Shown here piece after piece: positions 1 through 10,730 of a stretch of DNA of 64,000 nucleotides. This DNA is from Cryoendolithus antarcticus (Eukaryota > Ascomycota > Dothideomycetes > Cladosporiales > Cladosporiaceae). A program made the position numbers and the translations under genes. Location: assembly GCA_002077065.1 (NCBI GenBank), contig NAJO01000007.1, positions 558,001-622,000 of the forward strand, in the 5' to 3' direction. The notes beneath the pieces were generated by a model that was given only the letters and a program-made list of their open reading frames with translations, made no database searches and had not been told where the DNA came from. Every line of letters begins with the position of its first letter. The first letter of the stretch is position 1.

Positions 1-1497
1 TGCGAACTGCCTTCTGTGGCCTTGCAGTCCTGACAACACATACCTGCAGGTTGCTTCAGGGCGACAATCTCGGTTGCACAAGCTCATGCGGTTGAAGTCT
101 CCGCTCGCACGAGCATGCGTCTGGCCTGGCTATCGGGTCAATGCGTGAACAATCCCAGGACCTCGCTCGCATATTCGCATGAACGTCGAAGTCTTGCCAG
201 GCCTGATCAAGTCGCGGCATGCCTACTACGCCATACGTAATGCGAAATAGCCGCTGTCATGTCTCTCCCACGCGCGCCGCTTATGCTTTGTGGAGCATGC
301 ACGTTGCATTCCACTTTCACACCGGCACTATCGAATGATCGAATGCACGGAGTGACCCGCTCCATTGGAGTGAACCAGGCGACCTGCTGAGGCCCAAGCT
401 TACGTGCAACCACTTCACCTCCATTCAGACTGCATCTTCTGAAGGCGAAACTGCACGACAAAGCGAACGTCATTCCCTTCGGAGTAAGCAAATGAACGCT
501 CATTCGACTCCCGATGTCAAAGGCAACGCCAATGATCTGCACGAGCCTGACTCTCAATGTGTTGTGCTCGCATCTCTGACATCTATGACACGCCGCCTGC
601 GCGCGATATACAGTGGTGATCTGCACACCGGCATCCCACAGCAGCTTGGCTAGCCCGTCTGTCGGGCCATGCGGAGCTACTGCTACTACTGTCTGCCCTC
701 TGTCATTTCTCCACGTCTCGATCTTCGTTCATCTCTTATGTTCTTTGGCCAAAATGCACGCCAGCACATCGTTCTGGGTCCCTGGGCTGCACCTCTAGCT
801 TTAGTCCCGCTGACCCTCTACACAGCACTGCAGTGCTGTCAATGCACCTGGCAAGGGCTTCGCTTTGCAGGCTCCGCACTGCTGGAGCTCGTTGCTGTGC
901 GTCTGGATGCCTCGTCGTCGGTGTATCATTGAGTAGTACTGTGTCAAGCTCCTTCACTTCAGCATTTCATACCTCATAGTTCTCATATCATGCCCTACTG
1001 AGCACCTCGAACTTCCCTCATCGTCACTCTGACCCTTTCTACCAATCTTCAAAAGACTTACCGTCCTCGCGGACCCCATTGGGCATCAAGCGTCTCGCCA
1101 AGTTGCAGTATACTGCTGTGCAACACTGTCTCATATTACTTACGGCTTCACTGCACGTAAGTCGATCAATCCGCCAGCTCACCATCCCGTCCTGCCGCCG
1201 CCAGCCATACGCCATTGCCCACGCCAACACTACCTATTGGCACCGTCATGTTCTACTCAATGTACCTGTCAAGTATGTCCCCTCTTTCGACTGCGCATGC
1301 ATCATTGTCCCTTCCCGTTGTCTACTCAAGCCTACGATTAAGCTGCACCTCGCTGAAGACCAACTCACTGACGCATGTAAGGCCTCTGCGAACGCCGCCA
1401 CTGGCCTACACCACACTACTCCCCCACCTCAACACGAGCAGGCCACTACTGCAAAGTCCGCGTCAACAACCGCGAATACGCCACAGATGTCCCTTAC
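1..1497. other. Region without a supported gene
   Basis: Short open frames occur on both strands but none resembles a known family, shows a sensible splice pattern or is much longer than chance at this base composition. The right part (about 1200-1500) is pyrimidine-rich on the plus strand and could be a leader for the small frame at 1498. I see no tRNA, repeat array or transposon ends. Confidence 0.5.
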
Positions 1498-1965
1498 ATG
1501 ACTGAACCACTTGCTCGCGACGCAGCAGCCACAAAAGCCTTCATGATCTGCCGGAACTTTTCGGCCAATGATGGCATGTTCCCCGGGCAAAGACCCGGAG
1601 CCCAAGTCGTGCAGGGACTGCCCGTGGCCATCGGCAGTGGGAGGAAGAGAGACAGCAGTGGAAGTGAAGCGACCACCTGCAGTGGGAGTGAGGGCATGGG
1701 TAGCAGTCTTGGTGGCGAGAGCCCGAGGAGTATAGAAAGTGGATTCGAAGGGCAGATGAGACTCGTTGGCGCTATGCCGAAGACGCCGCAACAGCAGGGT
1801 AGGAGTCAGAGGAAGAGTAACGCGGGGAAGGGACACCGTGGACCGAGCAATGCGGGATGGATGGGCCCGGCGAGGGGAGACGAGTATCTCTGTCTCTGCC
1901 GCAGGGGTGGTGTCCAGGCTTATGGACGATGTGGCTTCTGTTTGAGGGAAAGTGGGTGGGCGTAA
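1498..1965 (+). CDS. Possible small hypothetical protein
   Basis: This is an open frame of 155 codons that I do not recognise. The product would be rich in Gly, Ser, Arg and Gln, and ends with a cluster of cysteines (CLC, then CGFC about ten residues later) that could bind a metal. The plus strand is purine-rich here, as in many real fungal exons, while the antisense frame (1429-2022) is Pro/Thr/Leu-rich and looks like its shadow. No intron or family match supports it, so it may be chance. Confidence 0.25.
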   Translation: MTEPLARDAAATKAFMICRNFSANDGMFPGQRPGAQVVQGLPVAIGSGRKRDSSGSEATTCSGSEGMGSSLGGESPRSIESGFEGQMRLVGAMPKTPQQQGRSQRKSNAGKGHRGPSNAGWMGPARGDEYLCLCRRGGVQAYGRCGFCLRESGWA

Positions 1966-2266
1966 GAGTGAAGCATTGTGCATGGGTGGCAAGACTGCAT
2001 GAATGCGAAGACGATGCCGCAAGGCAATATGACTATTACGATGAACATGATGAAATTGATGACTGGAAGCCTCTCGGCTGGAAGTTCGGGCATGGTCCTG
2101 AGATTAGCGATACTCTCCTTGTTTTGTGAGATTACTTAGCGAGCATATACGACATTTGCAAAGTACACTGTCATGAGAATCCGTTGCCATAGTTTTTACT
2201 ATGATATTACTCTCCTCCAATAGTCCTGCCACCACAAATTCGACGACAGTACCGCAATCGACCGCC

Positions 2267-3984
2267 TCAGACTTCCTCCGCATCCTTAGTCAACGCCACG
2301 ACCCTCTGCCTCGAAACCTCCTCAAGCTCAATAGCCTGCTGCTGCTTCTTAGCCTTTCGTCGCCTGTGGACTACAACACCCACCAGCGTAGCGGCCACGA
2401 TGACAAATATAGCCGCGAAAACCGAAGAGATTACAACGAGCTTACGGTGGTCTGGCTCGCTTTCTCCAGGACCGTAGAACTCTGTGACGGTACCGGCGAC
2501 GGGATCTGTGTGAACACCAATGAGCTGTGAGTCCCCATGGCCGTCTCCTCGAGCGATCCGGTGCATGACTGTTTGCATTTCGTTGCTAGTGAGCGAGCTT
2601 ACGGCCAGCGAGCTATCCGTGTGAGTGACTTGCATCGGCGTCTCGAGAACTTCCACACTGCGTCCGAAGAGCCCTGGACCACTGCTATCGGGACCTTTGA
2701 GATCTGTGAATCCCTTCGGGAAGTTCGTGCCGGCAGTCTGCTTGTCTTGCCACGCATTTTCGCCCTTGAGCTTGAAATTGAAGCTGCCACTGCTGCTCGT
2801 CTCTTCGTGAACAGTGTGCATTACACCGCCATTGTGCTCTTCGCTTTGCTGGTGAGCATCAGTATTCGTATGCATCGTCACACTGCTGTCACCTTGGCCA
2901 GGAGGCGCTTGTCCATGGTGCTCGTGGAACTGTTGCAAGTTGTCCGTTTTCTGTTGGCCCTCATGGAAGATGTCAGTCATGCCGTTCTTGTTCTTGATGT
3001 CCGTGAGAGCCTTGTCTTCATTGACGGTGTGCAGTTCCTGGTTCCACAGTGTGCCGTCTGGAAGCGACGAGTGGGCTTCCCAGTCTCTGCCGTCGCGGGT
3101 GCCGTCGACTTTGTGATCCTCGTATACTGGAGCTGAGGTGGCGTTGCCGGCTTCGGTGTGGGTGTCGCGGAAGCCGGTGTCTTGATTGTAGTTGTTGCCT
3201 TGAACGACTGTGTTGCCTATTTGAGGTGGGCCGTGCTGCATGGCTTTGGTGATGTTTGTTCCGGTGATGTTGGCTGCTAAGCTACCGGTGGTCTTGTCGT
3301 TGTACTTGTTGTGGAAGTCATGGATGCCTGTCCAAAGTCAGTGGGCTTAGATAGCGATCAGGTAGTGGCAGACGAACCATTCTGATCATAGACATCCGTT
3401 TTGTTGTTATGTTCGTAAGTCTTATTGATGCAGACTTCGGAGCCGTCTGCGCTATTGAAGCATTGCTTGTCCCCAGGTGGTCCCGGTGAACCCGGCCGTG
3501 CAGGTGACTGAGCCGCTGGTTTACTCTGCTGACTTGGCGATGGTGTCGGTGGTGGGTTCTTCGCACTCCATGCGGCGAAGTCCTGTTCAGAGGTACTGAG
3601 CTGGCCTTGACCATTACTAGCTGCTTGACTCTGGGCTGGTGAAGGTGCAGGTGCAGGTGCCGCTGATGTAGGCGCGGCCGACGCTGGCGCGGCACCATTC
3701 CCAGCAGGTTGAGCCTTCGCTCTGCTCGCATCCTTGGTCGCGGGCTTCATGGCAGAATTCGGCTGTATGCTCGCGGACTTCATGGCAACGCGCGCGCTGT
3801 CACGCGGCACATTGGCCTTCTGGGGCGTTGCTGGCGCCATTGCGCACGTACGACCGAAACGAATGTGTCTGACAACACGAAAGGGCGATGTCAAAGACGT
3901 GAGGGGCATTGAGATTCCGCAATCCGGAGCCATCGTGCGGGACATCATGTTGGGACGTCTCGAGGAGTTCGTGATGGTCAGCAT
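2267..3984 (-). CDS. His-rich, N-glycosylatable single-pass membrane protein, function unknown
   Basis: Two exons fit: 3378-3984 and 2267-3327, joined by a 50-nt intron (3328-3377) with donor GTTCGT, a CACTGAC branch-like site and a TTGGACAG acceptor, giving about 555 aa. The N-terminal half is Ala/Pro/Ser/Gln-rich. The middle is hydrophilic, rich in His, Asn and Asp, with several NxT sequons. Near the C-terminus a hydrophobic stretch (start KLVVISSVFAAIF) is followed at once by a basic HRRRKAKK stop-transfer motif and a Gln/Glu-rich cytosolic tail, so a type I orientation is likely. No good signal peptide is seen at the first ATG. Translation could instead start at 3840 (MAPATP), or an upstream exon ending near 4001 may exist. 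No function is assigned. Confidence 0.6.
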
Positions 3985-4434
3985 AAAGAAAGCTTACCTG
4001 CAAGATATGTTTTTACCCCAATCGATCGGCGCGACCTCGCTGATGAGCCTGTTAAAGAGCATGTCACTCAACGCGACTGGCCGGTGACAATAGTCCAGTG
4101 GACTTTCGGGCGTATAGAAGAGACATAAAACGTGCAAGTCTTACGAACTTTACGCATCTATGACTTCTCTGCACAGTGCTTGGCGCGCAACTCCCAGCTT
4201 GGGTTACTGCCCACGCCGTCGGGAACGTTTCCTGTATTATGCTGTCCGTCGCACGTCTGCGGAACAAGGTTGGCTTTCTGTGCGATGGGATCGCATGAGA
4301 CGGAGGAGATGGCTTTTATGGCTATCATAATCGAATGTGAAGCCATTGACACTGCGAGTATGTCAGTAAGTGCTAGATCATTTCGTGTCTCAGCAGGACT
4401 AGGTGCTCACTCTCAATCATTCCTGAGGTGTTGC
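3985..4434. other. Intergenic, no gene seen
   Basis: This spacer lies between the start of the membrane-protein gene and the 3' end of the reductase gene, both on the minus strand, so it holds the promoter of the former. A GTAAGC donor-like site near 4000 could belong to an upstream 5' exon. Nothing else is recognisable. Confidence 0.4.
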
Positions 4435-5478
4435 TCACAACTCCACAACAATCTTGCTGGCACTGACACCCTTCGACCACTTGTCCAGTGCCTCCTGCAC
4501 GAACTCCAAGCCCTTACCAACTACATCAGCATCCGGCTTACACTTCATGCGCTCATCAGCCAGTGCTTTCGTGATCCACTCACGCCAAATCCACTCAGCG
4601 GCCTCGCTCTTGTTGAGCAGCCAGCAAAACTTCACGCTCTCAGGCCAGTCTTCCGGCACGCTGAAGCCGTAGCCCTCGGGAATGACCGTCCCGACGGCTC
4701 GTGTGTGCTCGACCGAGTTTCCCAACTTGCGGACGACCTGCGCACAGTCGTTGGCAGTCCAAAGGTGTGCTCCGAAAGCTCCTGCGAGAGGCTTACCAGA
4801 CGCATTGATTGCTTGCACCACTTCGTCGACGATATCAGGACGCTTGTAGTCGAAGACGTGAGCTGCGCCAAGATCTTTGCAATAGTCGAAGTTGTGCTCG
4901 CTCGACGTTGTCCAAACTTCGTAGCCAGCCAGCTTGGCCATCTGAATGGCACAGCTACCGACGACCGTAGCGCCAGCCCAGACGAGTACAATCTTCCCAT
5001 TCGGCTCGGCTAGTCCTTTGACTGTCGGGTGCGACAAGGCAAGGCATTTCTCGTCAAATAAGCTTATCGCAGCCACAGTAAGACAAGAAGTAACGACCAC
5101 GCCCTCAGTAAACTTGACATTGTCCGGCAGGACAGCAACATACTTCGAGTCCGCGCAGAAGTACTGCTGGAATGTTCCACCTTGACCACCAGGAGCGGTG
5201 CCTCCAGCTGTGAACGCCAGTACACGGTCGCCGACTTTCAGATTCGTCACGTCGTCGCTGATTGCGTGCACAACGCCGGCACCATCGAGACCCATGACGA
5301 TGGGATATTCTGTGGCGATTATACCTGCTGTCTGGATCGCTGCGTCCACCGGGTTAATCGCGAGAGCTTTCGTCTCGACAATGATGGATCCAGGGACGAG
5401 TTTTGGCATCAGCGCCGAGGTGACGGAGAGAGGTCGAACATGCTTGCCAGTCAGCCAAGCAGCTGTGTTGGTGGCCAT
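4435..5478 (-). CDS. CipB/ToxD-like medium-chain dehydrogenase/reductase
   Basis: This single-exon gene encodes 347 aa, a normal length for the family. It is an NAD(P)H-dependent quinone or enoyl reductase of the MDR superfamily. The N-terminal GroES-like domain carries INPVD (41-45) and GLDGAG (63-68). The Rossmann domain has WAGATVVG (167-174) for dinucleotide binding. The cysteine/histidine zinc ligands of classical alcohol dehydrogenases are absent, so it should be a zinc-free reductase. Close relatives are the fungal CipB and ToxD groups, known from copper-induced expression and toxin clusters. No PKS or NRPS is nearby, so a cluster role is not supported. The substrate cannot be told from sequence. 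It is probably cytosolic, since no targeting peptide is seen. Confidence 0.85.
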   Translation of the reverse strand: MATNTAAWLTGKHVRPLSVTSALMPKLVPGSIIVETKALAINPVDAAIQTAGIIATEYPIVMGLDGAGVVHAISDDVTNLKVGDRVLAFTAGGTAPGGQGGTFQQYFCADSKYVAVLPDNVKFTEGVVVTSCLTVAAISLFDEKCLALSHPTVKGLAEPNGKIVLVWAGATVVGSCAIQMAKLAGYEVWTTSSEHNFDYCKDLGAAHVFDYKRPDIVDEVVQAINASGKPLAGAFGAHLWTANDCAQVVRKLGNSVEHTRAVGTVIPEGYGFSVPEDWPESVKFCWLLNKSEAAEWIWREWITKALADERMKCKPDADVVGKGLEFVQEALDKWSKGVSASKIVVEL

Positions 5479-6235
5479 GATGTCTTGCTGGATAGATTGG
5501 GGTCGCTGAGTATGCGAGACGATGAGTCCTCTTGAGTTATGCTACGTCCATAGTCACATCGAGGGACATTAGACCCCTTAAGTAGGGAACAGTGCTATGG
5601 AGTTAGTCGTCGGCCATAGGGCAGTCCATCGATTCCGTCCGTCAGCTCTTGACCGAATGTCTTCGGACCGCTCAAGACTGGCGCCTTTGATCTCATTTGC
5701 ATCGGGACTCTGTGTCAGATGTCGGCTGAATGTACCAGTGGTCTTGAAGCGCTACTCCATCCCCCATAGCACACCTAATCTCTTCATGACGAGACAGAGA
5801 ATGAGAGAAGGAAGACTGAATTCTGGGCTTGAGGTTGAAGACCTCGATTTTACTGGACGAGCAATACGAAACGGGGTTAGCTTGAGTGGATGAGTACGAA
5901 CGCAGGCAAGGTACAAACACTCGCTCTACGAACTCCACACCAACTCGCTTCCGACAAGCGGTACGGCTGCGCGCTCATGATGGCAACGATCGATGATGCC
6001 CGGCGTCTTGTTATGTTCGCGGTGAATGTAGCCATGACTTTGACGCGTGATGCACCATGCATCAATACGTTAAGCAAACCGTGGCCACATTCCGCTGACA
6101 TAACATGCACCTCACGACCTCACGTACCCAGTAACAACATCTTACCACCTCACTGATCACTTACCACACCTCTTGCCCCTACTCCCTTACAAGTTCTCAA
6201 TCGCACGGCCACCAGCTCCAGGTCCCTCAGCAACC
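5479..6235. other. Divergent promoter region
   Basis: This 757-bp gap separates the minus-strand reductase from the plus-strand thioredoxin and must hold both promoters. The part next to the thioredoxin start (about 6150-6235) is C/T-rich. No gene-like frame or RNA is evident. Confidence 0.4.
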
Positions 6236-6945
6236 ATGCCCTCCGCAGTCACACCCATAACCTCCCCTGCCCACCTCCGCACAATCACATCCTCCAACAG
6301 CTACACAATAATAGACTTCTACGCCGACTGGTGTGGGCCGTGCAAAGTCATCTCGCCGATCTTCGAGCAGTTGGCAGCGCAGGAGACGAAAGCGGGAAGG
6401 TTGGCGTTTGTCAAGGTGGATGTGGATGCACAGAGGGAGGTCGCCGGGAATTATGGCATAAGCGCGTGAGTAGAGGACCGGGGAAATACCTAAGGGTCAG
6501 GGAGGGAACATGGACTGACATCCACGACAGGATGCCAACATTTCTCATACTCAAAGGGAGCTCAGTGAAGGAGACCGTACGAGGTGCAAATGCTACAGCA
6601 CTACGGACAGCTGTGCTCTCAGCTGCAGCAGATGCCGCGAAAGGTCCTGCGAAGGGTGGAGCTGGAGGCGCCACATTCACTGGCGCAGGACGAGCGCTCG
6701 GTGGAGAAGGTGTGGCAGCGAAGCCTGCGACGGGTCCCGCGTTCACAATGCCGAATGTGGGTGCTATCGCGAGTAGTCCGGCGAGCTACAGTCAGGGGAG
6801 TGGGCTGCCTCAGACGGTTGTGAGATTTGTTGGATTATACTTGCAGACGTTCTTCACGTTTGAGCCGGCGGCTACGGCAGAGACGAGTCCGTTCAGGGTG
6901 CAGAAGCCTGGCGGGAATGGGGCAAGGGTGAGGACGGTGGGATGA
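6236..6945 (+). CDS. Thioredoxin with long C-terminal extension
   Basis: Exons 6236-6465 and 6531-6945 are joined across a 65-nt intron (GTGAGT donor, GGACTGAC branch, GACAG acceptor), giving 214 aa. The first ~105 residues are a thioredoxin fold with the redox centre WCGPC at 32-36 and the cis-proline in SAMPT at residue 79, rebuilt across the splice. It should reduce protein disulphides. After the fold comes a Gly/Ala-rich linker and then a segment with a short hydrophobic run (VVRFVGLYLQTFFTF), absent from ordinary ~105-aa thioredoxins. The run is short for a membrane span and could be an amphipathic helix. An in-frame ATG at 6173 would add 21 residues; 6236 is preferred because it starts just before the fold. 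Confidence 0.88.
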
Positions 6946-7172
6946 ATGCTACTGTTGTGTGATCGATGACATGTTACGATACCCTTGGCACTCTGCGCTG
7001 TCTCAATTTGCGCGATCAAAACATTTCCTTTCGGCGCTGCGAGGACTGCTTGTCCACTACCCATGGTGCCGTCACGCAGACTACGAGCGTGTAATTGGCC
7101 TCTAGCCTCTAACAACACTCATTGGCAGGCCAGCGAGACACTGGGCGTCCATGATGGCCTCTCATTCGCTGG

Positions 7173-8516
7173 TCAGGCATTTGCGCGCATGTTCATGTAC
7201 GCCTTCCGTGCGCCGATGCAGTGCACTTGCGACTTCCCGAAACAGACTCCTTCTTCCGCCATCAAAGTCAACCATCTCTCGACATCTGTCCGGGAAGAAA
7301 GATCCACGTCATCCACATGTGCCCCTGTCACCGCGTCGTGAAAGTACATCGTCGCGTCGTTATCGTGTAGACAACCTAACTGAAGGCTCCTGAGCAGAGG
7401 AATGGCTTGCAAGCTGGACAGAAGTTCTTGCCAGCCCGCACGAAGGCCATCGAGTCTCATATCGTACAGTTCCAGCTTCTGCAGCTTGTGAGCACGCGTG
7501 AGAGCCACCAGTAGGTCCTCTATGGCAAAGTGGCCGTCATAGCAAGACAGATCTTCAAGGCAGACGAAGTCGTTCGCCAGCAGCATCCTCATCATCTCAC
7601 CACCGACAGGTTCCATGTGGTGAAAGTCAAGATATAGTTCGCGCACTACTCCAGAGGCCTTCAAAAGGAACACAGCACATTCTACACGACTTGCATGACC
7701 CTCTTGCGGATCAACCTGCCGTGCGCTGAAGGCAGTAGTGAAGCTGACCTCGTTGACCGTGGCTAAAGTTGGGATCAAGTCTTGTCCGAAATCTTTCACG
7801 ATGTCTTCGAGATGATGCATGCTGTATAATGTGTAACAAAGCGAGTGCACCGGCACGCCGCTGACAGCTATCGCAAACAGCAACTCTCTGTGCACCGGAA
7901 AGCTCTTGAGATCAAGATTTGTGATCTCAAGGACCTCAGTCAGGCGGAGTTCAACGCTGACGGGATTCGCGAGACACTTAACGCTTCGCAAGACGGCTGT
8001 CATCAGCGCGGACGAAGGCAATCGATTGTCACTCTGCCTAAGGTTGACATTGAGCAGCTCTGTACGGTGCCATTGGCCAGGATGCGACGAAGGCCATGCG
8101 CCTGCGTGTTGCTGTTCAGACACGGTCGGGATCCCATCTGCTGCTGAAACTTCCAGAACGTCGTTGCTCAGCTCTATGTACTTGATCTTGTGAGAAAGGC
8201 GAGACGTGGTCCACGCTCTGATGCGCAGCCACCGTTGTTCGTTGTAGATAAAACAGCCTAAAGGGTCCAGATGTTCGTCGGCAAAGAGGTCGAGGGTCGC
8301 AGCTTCCAGCGTCTTACAGACAAGGTGCATTGTCATCAACATATCCGTGCGCTCCACAATGTCTTGGAGAAGTTCCAAGGGGAGGTCAAGCAGCAAGGTC
8401 CTTTGTCCAGGTACCGGCATCTGTGGATCGCATGGCTGAACGGCGGTGGTAGCTGAGCCCTCTGACATGCAGGTGTCGATGTCCGCTGCTGTGTTGTCGG
8501 TGGTGGAATCTGCCAT
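7173..8516 (-). CDS. F-box-like protein (paralogue A)
   Basis: This intronless gene encodes 447 aa. Residues ~37-85 (LLDLPLELLQDIVER...) fit a degenerate F-box of the fungal kind. The rest has irregular leucine-rich segments such as KLQKLELYDMRLDGL. By family analogy it would be a substrate adaptor of an SCF ubiquitin ligase, binding Skp1 through the F-box. The substrate is unknown. A related gene lies immediately upstream on the same strand (9011-10229), so the pair arose by tandem duplication. This copy is intact throughout. Fungal F-box-like genes are often lineage-specific and short-lived, which fits the state of its neighbour. Confidence 0.7.
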   Translation of the reverse strand: MADSTTDNTAADIDTCMSEGSATTAVQPCDPQMPVPGQRTLLLDLPLELLQDIVERTDMLMTMHLVCKTLEAATLDLFADEHLDPLGCFIYNEQRWLRIRAWTTSRLSHKIKYIELSNDVLEVSAADGIPTVSEQQHAGAWPSSHPGQWHRTELLNVNLRQSDNRLPSSALMTAVLRSVKCLANPVSVELRLTEVLEITNLDLKSFPVHRELLFAIAVSGVPVHSLCYTLYSMHHLEDIVKDFGQDLIPTLATVNEVSFTTAFSARQVDPQEGHASRVECAVFLLKASGVVRELYLDFHHMEPVGGEMMRMLLANDFVCLEDLSCYDGHFAIEDLLVALTRAHKLQKLELYDMRLDGLRAGWQELLSSLQAIPLLRSLQLGCLHDNDATMYFHDAVTGAHVDDVDLSSRTDVERWLTLMAEEGVCFGKSQVHCIGARKAYMNMRANA

Positions 8517-9010
8517 GCTTATGGTAGAATGCAGTGACTTGGATCGGTATCGGACGTTGGTACCAGGTCGGAGAGAGTGAGTGTCAGCTGGCGGTGATGG
8601 CGTTGAGTGAAGTCGAGCGGAAAGCTGTATTGAGGCATGACTTAGAGTCTTAGCGTGCCTTCCGTGCTTGTGAGCTCTGCTTCGTTCCTTCCCTGGGATG
8701 TTGGTACGCAGTTTGGGCAGTTGGTATCCGAACGAGCTAATTGTTTCATATCAATGCTACGTGTGAAGTGACAAGACCTGTTTCCTGGTTCAAATCGCTC
8801 GAAGCTTTTACCCTCTCGGCATAATAGCACCTGTGCTTGAGCGCCTATCGAATGCACCACCATAGCGAAACAATGTTCGAGGGGCTGCTGAGAGAGCATG
8901 ACGCACTGCGAGGCTCTAGGGCGATGCTGTTCTTTACGGCGTGACGAGAGGGAAAGAGCAGTGGCGACGCGGTGGATGACACTGATCCGTGGTGCATGCC
9001 GAGGCGTGGC
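8517..9010. other. Spacer between tandem F-box paralogues
   Basis: This 494-bp spacer holds the promoter of paralogue A. A GGTTCAAATC string near 8787 looks like a tRNA T-loop but lacks a pairing stem. Nothing else is recognised. Confidence 0.4.
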
Positions 9011-10229
9011 CTACTCACTCTCCATGGCGTCCGCGTTCTCTTCCAACAACGCCTGCAAACCCTGCCTGAGCTGTGTCTGTGACCTCCACTCTTTGCGCTC
9101 TTCTGTGCCTGCTAACATCCAGCCCTTGCTAATTCGAGCATCGGTGTCGTACAGTCTTGCTGCGCTCAGACTGTCCAGATGCGGTAGCATTGACATTGAC
9201 TCCAGCATAGTAGCCTACCCAACGCCTTCGGGGCTGATCAAGTCAATGTCCACTAGCACCAGGCTCGTGATTGTGGAACTTCTTCGCTTGAAGGCCTCGA
9301 TCAGAGTCTCGATTTTCAGGCTGATGCCCGAGGGCTCGATTATCCGCAGACCCGGCCCTGGCTCTGTTGAGAGAAGGCAACGTACGAACTGACGGCTGTG
9401 TTTAAGACTGATCATGCCTTCCACCAGACTCATGCGGATCTTGAGGGTTTGGAGATTCTCAGCAGCATATATCATTCGGCATACCAAGGCAACGTCCGCC
9501 AGGAAATGCATTGGCTCGACTCCCTCTTTGACATCGGTCGTGAAGTCGATGTTGAGCTCTTCGAGGCTCTTACAACAGATGACCATGTCATCCTCATACT
9601 CTGATCCCTTGAAGTCCTCGAGCCCGCAGAGGCTCGCAAGATTCGAGGCTACCTTTATCAGCGGCATGCCGGTTGTAGCGAGGTTAACGTACACGTCTCG
9701 ATGGACAGTCGTCTGCCCTAATCGGCTGGCGGTCAAGTCTAAGCTGATCCGCAGTGCGCGGGGCAGCCTCTTGATGGCTCGGAAGACTTGAGTGATTAGC
9801 AATGCACTGGGCATATCCAATGGATAGATCGCGACCGATATCTCCCAATAGCTGGCTCTCTACGTCGTGCTGAATGGTGCTCGCGGTCGCGTCGGGTCTC
9901 ACCGCGGCAGTGGGTACTTCCGAAGGCCGACGGTGTTCGAGTGGACTAGACGTGAGATTGATGGCGCGGATGCATCGCGCCAGGCGAGGACTTCCCACAA
10001 TGTTGCGTATTCGGCGCCAACGTTTCGCGTCCAGAATAAAGCAGTGTAAGCTAGACACATAGATATTGGCGAACACAGTCAGAGTAGCTGCATGCAGGAC
10101 AACGCAAGTCAATCTGAGTGTTGGTGTCATATCCGAGTACTCGGCGATGGACTGTACGAGCTCCAGTGGGAGATCCAGCAGTGCTGTGCGTTGGCCTGAT
10201 GTCCAGGCGTGGTGTTTGCCATGGCACAT
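9011..10229 (-). pseudogene. F-box-like protein (paralogue B), probably decayed
   Basis: Homology to paralogue A runs through three open stretches. Codons from 10229 to about 9860 give the F-box (TALLDLPLELVQSIAEY). From about 9865 to 9218 the match continues in a shifted frame (MPSALLITQVFR against LPSSALMTAVLR). Then comes a TAG at 9215-9217, after which the same frame continues to 9011 (SMSMLPHLDSL against SLQAIPLLRSL). The TAG sits exactly where paralogue A has Trp in AGWQELL. The alternative is a live gene with two short introns: GTGAGA..TAG of 43 or 61 nt at the frame change, and an in-frame 48-nt GTAGGC..CAG covering the stop. Paralogue A has coding sequence at both places, so decay is more likely. 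Confidence 0.6.
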
Positions 10230-10730
10230 TGTATGCTCTCTGTCGGCACGGTCGCGGTCACCAGTAGATCCCCTCGATGCTGTGAGTCTTTACGAATGAA
10301 AAGGAACTTGGGAGATTACTCGCGTGATTCATCAGCCATCTTGCGGCAGGAGAATTTACGAGTGTGCACTCGGAGCTCAGCATTACATCTGTAGAATCTC
10401 ATCTCCCGCCGATAAACCTAGCCTTCGCTGTCACCAGTCCGCTGGACGGAGGCTACATGACAGGCGAATATGGAGCTGAATGGCGGTAGATGTACTCGGA
10501 GATAGACGAACCCTGACGGACAGTTGGTGTCGCCGACGGCAACTTGAACCGAGGAACCCGAGACCTCGCGATGTCGTCACAGCAAAGCTCTCCGTCTATC
10601 ATTCCAATGCAGTTAGGACTGCGAGCTATAAGCATGTGAATGCGAGCGAAATAAACCACGAGTACCTGTTGCCCTTTCTTCCTTTCTGTTCAGTCTCTCC
10701 CTCTTCATCCTCACCCCAATATCACCCGTC
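10230..10730. other. Divergent promoter region with CT-rich tract
   Basis: This gap lies between F-box paralogue B (minus) and the DUF1295 gene (plus). The last ~60 bases before the plus-strand ATG are strongly pyrimidine-rich (CTTCCTTTCTG and similar), a common feature of fungal core promoters and leaders. No gene is seen. Confidence 0.45.

Noticed and set aside
1429..2022. 197-codon minus-strand frame
   Set aside because: Pro/Thr/Ser/Leu composition mirrors the opposite frame and there is no domain or splice support.
4132..5013. 293-codon plus-strand frame
   Set aside because: It is antisense to the well-supported CipB-like reductase and has no domain of its own.
8780..8800. tRNA T-loop-like GGTTCAAATC
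   Set aside because: The flanking bases do not pair and no acceptor or anticodon arm can be placed.
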